Shown here: positions 56,148 to 64,000 of the stretch, one piece after another | How the letters are laid out: each line of letters begins with the position of its first letter | Position numbering within the stretch: the stretch's first letter is position 1 | Assembly: GCA_030374805.1 (NCBI GenBank) | Contig: JARGSG010000006.1 | Coordinates: 496,001 to 560,000 of the forward strand | Direction: 5' to 3' | Length of the DNA: 64,000 nt | From: Gracilaria gracilis | Taxonomy: Eukaryota > Rhodophyta > Florideophyceae > Gracilariales > Gracilariaceae | Made by a program: the position numbers and the translations under genes | Notes under the pieces: generated by a model | The model's database searches: none | Seen by the model: the letters and a program-made list of their open reading frames with translations, nothing else | What the model was told of the DNA's origin: nothing

Positions 56148-56575
56148 TGTTGTATTTCGTCACTACAGCGTTGAAGACTAGGAGGATGTAGTCCTAGTAT
56201 TTCTACCTAGCTTACGGTCCGCTGGAAAGCTCACCAGAGCTCATACACTAATAAACGAATGCGTGGCGCCGAGTCAGTATACACGGTACTGATGTGGAAT
56301 CCTACGCGTAGAAAATTGTATATGTAATTTTTTGATCAGCATTGACGATAGCTGGAAACTATGGAATCCTTTCGGATCCATTGTACGGCTACTTTGCGCC
56401 AAGCGAGTGTCGTGGGCAGACTACAATAAAAGCTCTCGGCGGAACGCCGAGAGCTACCGACGGAGAATACCAGACTACCGAGGTGTGCCCTTTATCCTTT
56501 TTGTTCGCAAACCGCGCCATACTCCTCTTTTTTCGTGCAACCGCTGTTTCCGTCCTTCTTCGAATCTCACCAACA
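56148..56575 (+). mobile_element. 3' LTR
   Basis: 428 bp, TGTTGTATTTCG to CTCACCAACA, direct partner of 47272-47695. It starts 40 bp after the end of pol; the purine-rich ATGGGGCGC before it is a weak polypurine tract. Confidence 0.85.
56425..56455 (+). promoter_or_regulatory. Polyadenylation signal followed by a perfect hairpin
   Basis: AATAAA (56425-56430) is followed without a gap by an 11-bp perfect stem AGCTCTCGGCG / CGCCGAGAGCT with loop GAA (56431-56455). In the 5' LTR the AATAAA is kept, but the left arm of the stem is mutated. Placement inside an LTR suggests the R/U5 boundary where transcripts are cut. Confidence 0.55.
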
Positions 56576-56580
56576 CCCTT

Positions 56581-58272
56581 AGTCTAGTCATCGATAGTGC
56601 GTCAGTCCCGTTTCTGGTAGAGATGTTCAGTACCAGTCTACCCAACGTTCACGACCTTACATATGGTAGCATGTAAGTTCGATTTACGCCCCTTAAATCA
56701 CCCAGTTGCGCAACAAACCAGCAGAAAAACCCAGGGTTAATTAACGCAGTACAAAAAAAATGGCAAAGCTGTATATTTTATATCGTAAGCCTGAAGCGCA
56801 GGACCAGTCGAAGATCAAGGGCGTTCAAGATATTGTGTTCATCATCGTTTAAACCACGAAAGGTGGTGAGCATATACATATCAGGAAAGAAAGTATGTCT
56901 AAATGAAACCTATGGGTACTAAGTAGACGTTTCCACCTTCACTACCTTACAAGTTCTCTACGTACGCTTCAAAACAATTCATCGGACTTGGAGACCAAGT
57001 CAAAAGCTATCATTGTCTCCTAAGGCTTGTTTGTATCCTATTACGATGATAAGCTCTTAAAAAAAGTCTGCTTCTCAGAAACGAAATCGCAAAGCTCATG
57101 CGGCGTGCTTTAGATGGAGTGGCAAAGCATGATTTGGACATTGGATGGCATTTTCCCGGATTGATGCTTCTATCACCATCCAAAAAATATCTCATTGCAT
57201 GAATCAAACATTGTGCCAAAGGTAGATGTGATTTTGCTACGTTGAGAGATGAAAATGTTTGGACCGCCTCGGTCGTTTATTGATGCAAGCATGTGATGTT
57301 GGATTCGAAGTACATATTTAGATATCGATCCTCTGCATTGCATTCGAACTGGATGGGTAAGAGCAATTGCATGTGCCAGAGCACCAAACAGCTACACTCG
57401 GTGGCCGCAAATGATGTAGGCCACATTAATCTCTGCAACGCTTTTCGCGTTGAAGAGATCAATATTGAAGTGGACCATAACAAATTTTATACCACACTAT
57501 TTGTAATACTAACCTATAAAATGTGAACAACTTTAAATTCACACGCCAAGTATAGTGTGGGTCAGGCGTGAGGCTCACACACACCGAACGAACCAAATCA
57601 GGTGACAACGTTTTGGCTTGGAGTCACAGGAGCAAGCGGGAAATAGCCTATTTAGAACTATCTAGTTGCTGCTTACCTTTTACGAACAATGAGTGGCAAC
57701 TCCTAGTGCATCCTTAACGTTCGACTTTTGGTTTACCATCCAGGAGAAAAAACGGAAATATACCCAATAAAGTAATACTCAGGAGTTCTTGTAGAAAAAA
57801 AGGTTTAGCTGTTCAACCACAGTACCGTATAGCTTTTTGGTAGAAGCCAGAGGTCAAAACATTCGTTAACTGAGTATAAAAACACCAAGTTCAAAAGGAA
57901 TAAAATTCTAATAACTAGCAGAAACAGAGAAGTTGATCATCTTAGACTGGCTAGTAAACCGTTAGAACAAGCCAAAACGAGCTACAACACAATTTTGAAC
58001 AATCTTTCATATAAATTGTACTTAATTTCTTGAAAAAAGCAATAATTTGTATGCGTGTTAGTACAGAAGTATAGAATTGTGACATAACTAACTTCTACAC
58101 AACAACCGTTAAATGATTCGTTGTTGTTAGTGAATGCTCTATTTTTTACTAAGTCAAAAGCATTTCGTTTTTGATAAATGTAGTTGGTTGACAGGGAAGG
58201 ATGTAATGAACATTAATACAGCTCAGACTTTACCAATGTTGCGTATCAGAAAAAAAAAATATTGTGGAAATT
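56581..58272. other. Gene-free stretch
   Basis: AT-rich; no gene or RNA recognised. The ORF 57010-57219 (minus) is short and without motifs. Confidence 0.4.
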
Positions 58273-59180
58273 CTATAGTTGAAATAGAGGGCTGTCATTA
58301 TGGAGAGAAATGGATGTTATCTGAGCAACAGCATGAAAACAGAAAGAATGAAATTCCAATTTGTGTCTGTAGACATAATGCAAAGTATTAAACTGCTTTA
58401 GTCTTCTCATTAATGTCTCATGGCTGGCTCGAATTAGAGCCTGATTATAACGAACAAGCGGCAATGCATCTGCAGGTGTTACAAATCTTTCGTCCATGTA
58501 CCCACCATCGGCGATGACAAATTCATTATTCAGCAAAGCATGCTTCATACCAAATTGGAAAATTTTATCGTCAGGGTACTCTCCACAAGTGAATGGCTCA
58601 TGAACCCAAACCAAGAACCCAGTTTGATACAAATTCCGAGTTCATACCTCAAACCAGCGGATTTAAATTTATGAGAATACCATTTACTGTTGAACGGGTA
58701 CGGCTCTTGTATTTGACAGTCAGTTGCATCTATTGAAACATAAATTTTTGTTGTATTGCCTGGAGTTGTAGGTAACCTGCTTTGCCGATTTATCTAAACA
58801 AAACATGTTAGAAAACAAAAACGCAAAAATTAAACGTCAATTGAACGTACATGACTCAGACTAGAAATTGAGATGACGACCCTTCTGACCCACATCCGTA
58901 TAGTTTTTTCATGGGCCCCAATAATTGCCGACATTGTGTGCTCCGACAAATATTGTCTTAGAAATAATAGACCCCAAAGCAGATGTTGAGGACTTATTGT
59001 GACACCATAATTGAAACCCAACTTCAATATTTGATCCCAAAGCACCGAACATATATGTGAGCCCACCCCGAACAGTGACTTAAAACGGCGAGTAGCGGTT
59101 AAAAGAGTCAAGCCAGGAACATTTCGAAAGTACTTACTACCATGGTGCTGGAATGCTTCCGCGCTGACGACAATCACCAT
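58273..59180 (-). pseudogene. PIF/Harbinger-type transposase, one intron, frameshifted
   Basis: Exon 1 (59180-58851) holds RFKSLFGVGSHICSVLWDQI, QHLLWGLLFLRQYLSEHTMS and WVRRVVISISSLSHV, the N-terminal helical domain. A 57-nt intron (58794-58850; GTACGT...TTTGTTTAG) sits at the same place as in the copy at 2.1-3.0 kb. Exon 2 carries the first Asp (VSIDATDCQIQEPYPF), KWYSHKFKSAGLRYELG, a one-base deletion near 58615, the second Asp (FVIADGGYMDERFV) and the Glu (IRASHETLMRRLKQFNTL). The shared intron position shows both copies descend from one intron-containing transposase gene. Confidence 0.8.
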
Positions 59181-59573
59181 TGCATCTCAAGTGCGAACAG
59201 AAGAAGCATCGATGTAGAAGAAGAAAACGAAACACCTACCACTGAAAAGCAAGAGCCCCTGTTTTATGGGGAAAACTGTTCAGGTCTCACTTCTTGGCCA
59301 TGAAAAACTATCACTTGGTTTCGAATGCTTTGTTTAAGTGTAAGTGAGGTTATGTCCCGAGTTAGGAAATAGAATTATGTTCAAGGACTACTATCTTTGG
59401 ACAAGTACTTTGTATCTTAAATGCAGGTACTTAATGCACGTCTTCGCTTTGGATTCTAAGCTGGGATAGTGTTTAATTTTAACTAACCGTAATTATCCCG
59501 CAGATATCTTTTTCCTTCCTACTTCCTCATTGTAGTTTTCATTCGATGACAAAAAGTATTATGGCGTAAAAAG
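59181..59573. other. Upstream region of the Harbinger relic; no gene seen
   Basis: It would contain the 5' end of the transposon. No terminal inverted repeat was identified. Confidence 0.35.
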
Positions 59574-60364
59574 TGTAGTGCAACGCCAGAGGCGGGAAGA
59601 CACCACGAAGACGTCCGAGATCTTCCTCCGTAGGAGAGTAGTCAGCACACAGAGCCTCTCTGGCAAGGCACGACGAACTCGGGTGTAAGCCGAGGCCAAG
59701 CCGTCACGACGGGCCTAGAGAGTTGAGCAAGGAACGGTGCTGGCAACACGTGTGTAGGTGAACGGGCCCTCGAGAGAGGCACGAGTCCACGGAAGTGGGG
59801 AAAAGAGAAGGGAACCCGCGAGAGCGGGGGATGGAAAGAAGGAAAAGGAGGAAAGGGCAAAAAGGGCTACGGTAAACTCCGGGGTTATCCCTGTACAGGG
59901 TCGAACGCGACACAAGCGGAAAACACTCCCACGAATGGGTCCTGTTAGGTGACGCAGGGAGGATACACTACCCGTAGGCGACGGAGTCTCTCTCCTTGAA
60001 GGAGTCGATGATCGCCGAAGGCGAAGAAGTATAGAGCCAACCCTGGTTGGGGAAGTTTACGTAGTGGCAATGGCCAAGTGCCGAGCCACTATATAGTGTA
60101 GTAACCTCCCTGCAACTAGGCAAAAACTATTAAATAAATATCTAAATTACCAGCAATTCTGTGCCAACCATCCGTTGCAAGAGCTCCACACGTGCCTTAG
60201 TCACACCCAAATTGGGGCGGCGGCGCGAGTGCACGTGTGCACCGTGCACAATATGCGGACCGCATTGCGGCACACAACACGTGTGTAGCGGCAGTAACCA
60301 TCAGCACGCGCAAGCGGAAAAACGACTAAGTCGGTGAAATATCCCTTGTAGGGCGTTGCACTAC
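59574..60364 (-). mobile_element. LTR, family A, complete (3' LTR)
   Basis: 791 bp with a 14-bp perfect terminal inverted repeat (TGTAGTGCAACGCC at 59574 and its reverse complement ending at 60364). On the minus strand TATATAG (about 60096-60090) adjoins an interrupted inverted repeat (AGTGGC 60063-60068 with GCCACT 60085-60090). It is followed on its right by a polypurine tract and then the chromodomain end of pol, which makes it the 3' LTR of a minus-strand element. This is the best-preserved reference copy of the family. Confidence 0.85.
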
Positions 60365-60378
60365 ATCTCCTCCTCCTA
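60365..60378 (-). other. Polypurine tract
   Basis: The minus strand reads AGGAGGAGGAGA immediately before the LTR start TGTAGTGC. Position and composition fit the second-strand primer site. Confidence 0.75.
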
Positions 60379-61589
60379 GGCGCAAGCACGTCCCAAAGGT
60401 GACAGATGCAGCGCAGAGACTATCACATAGTCCGCCGCTTACCCATCGCATGGGATTGCTCTCCGCTTCGCGGTGATGCGCCGCAACGCGGTTCGACAGT
60501 TATCCAAACGACCACGACCACAACCACGTCCTGGTTCTCACAACCACCTTCATCGCTATCAAAGCGGCATCTATCCTGCTCAGCAGATCTGCGGACCACG
60601 TTGTGGGATATCCCGATGAAGTTCGGAACGCTCCACAGTAGTGGTTTGACACAAGTACAGTGTTCCCCAATATTTGGGTGTTGAGCGTCCCTCATAGACA
60701 TTTGTACCACTTCCTGCCCCGCATAGTAGCCAACTGGACTCCGCTGAGGCAGCACAATCCGGGTTAGGTCCCATGAGCCCACGCTCAAAGCGGTTCGTCA
60801 GTGACCACAGTACGCGGAGGCGTTTACAGAAAACGCAAATATTGAAGTGCGCATAACTTCCGAGCCAAACGTTATGGAACCACTCCCAGTACGTCGGCTA
60901 ACTTTCGGACTCCAGAGCTTTCGAATAACGCTCAGGAAGTTGGGATTGAACTCCATTAAGGTGGAAAGCGCAACCTGTCTCAGTTCGAGCTAAAAATAGT
61001 CGGCCGAATTGAAACGATTCCATTACTTGGAAACCATCCAAGATACTCGGGATCTGTCTTCACGAAAGTGTTCAAGCACATCCCGAATAGCCTGATGCCC
61101 AACCATTTGCGAAACGGGTTCTCATTCTCCGAGTTATCGGTTTTTGCAAAAACGCGTCCTCAAAATACTCTAGAGGTAAGATGCCCGGATCAGGGAGGAG
61201 TAGAACAGAACCAGAAACGACTGCCAATGGATACCAGCGCAATATTCGGATGACGTAGATACCACGAGAGCGTATAAAGGCCACAGTACTTTGCAGTAAG
61301 TGGTAAGCAAAATAGCTTAGCATCAACAAATGACCATTCCCGCCAGAGGCGTGTAGGCGACAAACGGTCTTCCGCCGGTGAATCAACGTGGTGCGCACGG
61401 AAAACGCGCACCCTTCTGAAAGGAAATCTTGCTCTCACGGGCTCATTAACATGAGAGCGAACCAGCGATCTGGATGAGAACCCATCAGGATGGTATGTTC
61501 GAAAGACGGCCGCTGGCGATCGAAGACGACCAAAGTCGGACTCCGACCACGTTGCGCGTGTAGCCACGTGATTTCACACCAGGTGAGAT
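60379..61589. other. Untranslated 3' region of the minus-strand element
   Basis: Between the chromodomain stop and the polypurine tract. ORFs on both strands (for example 60423-60788 and 61190-61567, minus) lack motifs. Confidence 0.4.
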
Positions 61590-62500
61590 TCACTCCCGTA
61601 CGATACGGCATGAAAATATTCTTCTCCTTCTTCCCGTCCACGACGTGTCCACATTATCCCACTTGGGCACTTCCCAGTGTAGCTGGTGGGGCTGTTCCCG
61701 CTCGACGGTGACACGGAACCACCTCTGACGTGGAAGATGCTCGATCGGCTCGGCGGTGTCCTGAGCCGGATCATACCCGTACCAACGGACGTGGTAGCGT
61801 AGTATACCCTCCTGATTCCAGGAATGCCCGACAATTCGGTCGACGATGTACTCTTGTAAGTACACCTGCCGGCCTTGCCTAGTCCTCGTCACAGCTGTGC
61901 GCTTATCGCCCTGCGAAGGGGAACTTCTCGAGTCGGGTATCGATACGCTCGTCGCGGTTGACCGGGTGGTCCTCCGTGGAGGTGGGTGTTCCGGTGTGCG
62001 TACCGCAAGTCTGCGTGCTTCGGGGCAAACCGCAAGTCTGCGTGATTCAACCCGTACTGACGGTGGTTCTGACGAGCTCGTCGTGGCTTTCCCACGTTGC
62101 GTTGCGAGTGGTGCAGTGCCACGCGCGCCCTCCGTGCTTGCACGTGACTTCACTGACCTGTGGACGTGGGACGCCGTGGGGCGATCCGCCTCCCTGGACA
62201 GGGTGTTCTTTCCGGCGCGTGCCAAGTGGCCGCGTCGTGGCGATCCGTTCCCAACGGTTACTTCCGTTGACTCCGGGCTCCTGTTGGGACTTCAAGCAGT
62301 GCTGGGTGCAGCGCGAGCCGCACCCATTACTTGGGGAATTTCCGCCTCGAATGGCGTGTCCTCGCCGTCCATGATGCGACCAGCAACCCGGGTGACCGGT
62401 TTCCGTCTGGCAACGATGCCAGGGTCTACCGAGACACTCGGAACTTCCGCAACCGTGCGTGGCCTTGCGGTGTCTATTGTGCACTACAAAAAGGACGCAA
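61590..62500 (-). pseudogene. Ty3/gypsy pol C-terminus with chromodomain
   Basis: An open minus-strand frame from about 62225 to the stop at 61590 encodes a Ser/Arg/Thr-rich linker, then a chromodomain: YLQEYIVDRIVGHSWNQEGI, RYHVRWYGYDPAQDTAEPIE, HLPRQ. The aromatic residues at the start (Y), middle (W-Y-G-Y) and the E-P-I end match the methyl-lysine-binding fold. A weaker upstream stretch in the same strand (to about 62500) reads like the linker after integrase. No integrase core is found beyond it, so the element is 5'-truncated at about 62.5 kb. Confidence 0.75.
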
Positions 62501-63535
62501 TATGTCGGCGGTTTAACTTCAGAAGACATCAAACAACACAGAAAGCCGATCGAAACGATAGTCAAAAAGAAGAAGTGATATTCGAGTACAATAAACAAAG
62601 CTATAGAGCATTCAAAATCGAGGTTCGACGCCCGAATCGCAACATTTTCACAAAGTATTTCGGCGTAATTTCAAAAAGAAGGACGTCGAATGTTTGAAGC
62701 AAAATCTTTGTAATGTATAATGTTTCCTATCAAATAAATGGTTATTTTTTCGAATCCTGGGAGAGAGCGGCAGCTGAGATTACGGCTTCTATTTGTTTTT
62801 CAGCCAGGCACTGTTTTGTACAAAGAACGATATATGTTGAAGGGAAAAGAAACTCTAAACGTTTTGGCTATTCCTCTCTACCATTACCTCTCATACTAAT
62901 CTAGAGCATGCCTTATACTTTTGTACTAAGATTGTACCTGTGACATTATGGATAAAGCCATCCGCAAGATTGGAGAATCCAGACAAAGCCCAGTTCGAAA
63001 GTAGAATGCAGTCCATATTTGAATTGAGAATGGCCCATCACCGAATCTGGCTGTGACCCCTTAATCTTTCATACTAGTTACCTACTTTATTAGCGTCATT
63101 TTGAACCACACAAAACCACAAACCACAATGCCTCTAGAGAGTAGAATGAATTTGTCCTATCCAAAACCCTACTGCAAATCTAGACGCATATAAAGGGCCA
63201 TCAGAGCTCTGTACTTTTTTGTTGCTTCGATCAGCACGGCATTCTTCTCCAATTCTTTGTTCAAGGCCCAAACTTCATCGGTATGCCAAAGCTTTTCAAG
63301 GATTCATCGGCGATGAAACTGCTCCGCCAGGAATTTGAAAAAGAAGAACTCACTTGTAGCGAAAAACCCAAACAAGTTTGGGAGTCCGAACCAATTTTTC
63401 AACAGCATAAGCTCAGTACATTTCGAGCACAGTACTATCAGCTTCGCAAAAATTCTGATCAGCGCAAAAGCAAGATGGCACCATTTTTCACGTTGCCTGC
63501 CTGCACTATACTAACATTCGAGGTGTATGCAGAAC
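62501..63535. other. Mostly gene-free; one small ORF at its end
   Basis: The ORF 63283-63555 (plus, 90 codons, MPKLFKDSSAMKLLRQEFEK...) runs into the LTR at 63536. Its sequence VWESEPIFQQHKLSTFRAQY looks protein-like and resembles short accessory ORFs I associate with transposons, but I cannot name a family. Confidence 0.35.
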
Positions 63536-64000
63536 TGTCGTACAAATACCGATAAGGTGTGGGGTCCGCCTGGTAGAGGAAGCGCGCGAGGGCTCAACCT
63601 AAAGGGGGAAAACACACAACCAATATGGTAGTAGGGCACCTGAAACCTGCAGGGGCAAACGGCGGGGCAACTAGTCTAGACCGTGTAGGTGTATGGTAGT
63701 AGACGTCGACGCGCGGTAAAACCTGAATAGTAATAGAGTAGCAAGTGACCAAGATGGTATGGTTACTGCCCTAGTGGTGCCTGACTTTACAATACCCAAG
63801 GGGGAAGGCGAGGTGCACCGCAATATATACAAGGTGCACCGACGCCGATCTCCCATGTGGGCATGACGTCATCGGCTGCACCCATGACCTACTGTCATGG
63901 ACCAGCAATGCTAAGCTATCCTAAACTATAAACTAGAAATTAGAAATTATAAAAGGCAAAATACCAATTGGGTGCAGTGCAGCCAGCAAGGCGCACCAGT
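63536..64000 (-). mobile_element. LTR (inner-gypsy family), minus orientation, cut by window end
   Basis: Inverse copy of 53573-54041 over its whole visible length. It keeps TGACGTCA (63864-63871) and the GGTGCACC-TATA-GGTGCACC core (63812-63840). The terminus TGTCGTA lies at 63536. No primer-binding site or pol follows on the left, so it may be solo or truncated; its right part continues outside the window. Confidence 0.7.

Larger units (their letters stand above)
47272..56575 (+). mobile_element. LTR retrotransposon with 5-bp target duplication, containing a second gypsy element
   Basis: The LTRs 47272-47695 and 56148-56575 are direct repeats starting TGTTG and ending CAACA. They are flanked outside by CCCTT on both sides (47267-47271 and 56576-56580), a 5-bp target duplication that proves the two LTRs belong to one insertion. 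Its own coding remains are a gag start (47777-48091) and the end of pol (54042-56107). Everything from about 48.1 to 54.04 kb belongs to another gypsy element that inserted in or recombined with it. Confidence 0.9.

Noticed and set aside
62478..62486. TGCACTACA as another family-A LTR end
   Set aside because: Only nine bases match the terminus and no LTR sequence precedes it.
61846..62697. 283-codon plus-strand ORF
   Set aside because: It is antisense to the chromodomain and linker of the minus-strand gypsy pol, which has recognisable motifs; the plus frame has none.

Overview
The window reads as nuclear DNA of an intron-poor eukaryote in which a few host-like genes sit among layered, decaying transposons. 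Three intact-looking host genes lie together at 37.9-46.5 kb: two divergent paralogous membrane proteins and one Sel1-repeat protein. A fourth long ORF, at 4.4-5.4 kb, is less certain. Nothing looks bacterial: there are no operons or ribosome binding sites, the two introns I can place are 57-60 nt, and the rest is Ty3/gypsy retrotransposons, PIF/Harbinger, pogo/Tigger and Plavaka-like DNA transposons plus MITEs. The mix would suit a florideophyte red alga, but oomycete or fungal origin cannot be excluded from this window. The taxonomic remark is inference.

Layout. 0-3 kb: an LTR cut by the window edge, the N-terminal end of a transposase-like ORF that stops at that LTR, and a Harbinger relic. 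4-5.5 kb: a coiled-coil ORF. 5.8-7.3 kb: copies of a hairpin element built on a 30-bp perfect palindrome, ending beside a SET-domain fragment. 7.5-13.1 kb: two tail-to-tail broken genes, the minus-strand one Plavaka-like. 13.7-15 kb: a tandem duplication and large hairpins. 17-21 kb: minus-strand gypsy gag-protease with an LTR. 22.7-23.4 kb: another LTR. 25.07-36.94 kb: a minus-strand gypsy element with both LTRs, whose pol is interrupted by a MITE that contains a pogo element that itself contains a second MITE. 37.3 kb: a short Harbinger relic. 37.9-46.9 kb: the host gene island. 47.27-56.58 kb: a gypsy element with 5-bp target duplications (CCCTT), carrying a second, 5'-truncated chromodomain gypsy element inside. 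58.3-59.2 kb: another Harbinger relic. 59.6-62.5 kb: the 3' end of a minus-strand chromodomain gypsy element. 63.5-64 kb: an inverted copy of the LTR found at 53.6-54.0 kb.

How it fits together. Most LTRs belong to one loose family with terminal inverted repeats longer than TG/CA (up to 14 bp, TGTAGTGCAACGCC), a TATA box and, in several copies, a palindrome next to it. Polypurine tracts placed against LTR edges fix the orientation of three elements. The transposase and pol frames are mostly long and recognisable but contain scattered stop codons, mainly UAG/UAA, and single-base frameshifts, so no autonomous element is intact here. The least explained items are the palindrome array (5.8-7.2 kb), the roughly 2 kb array of ACC/GGT dyads (51.7-53.6 kb) and the MITE-pogo-MITE nest (30.5-33.2 kb).
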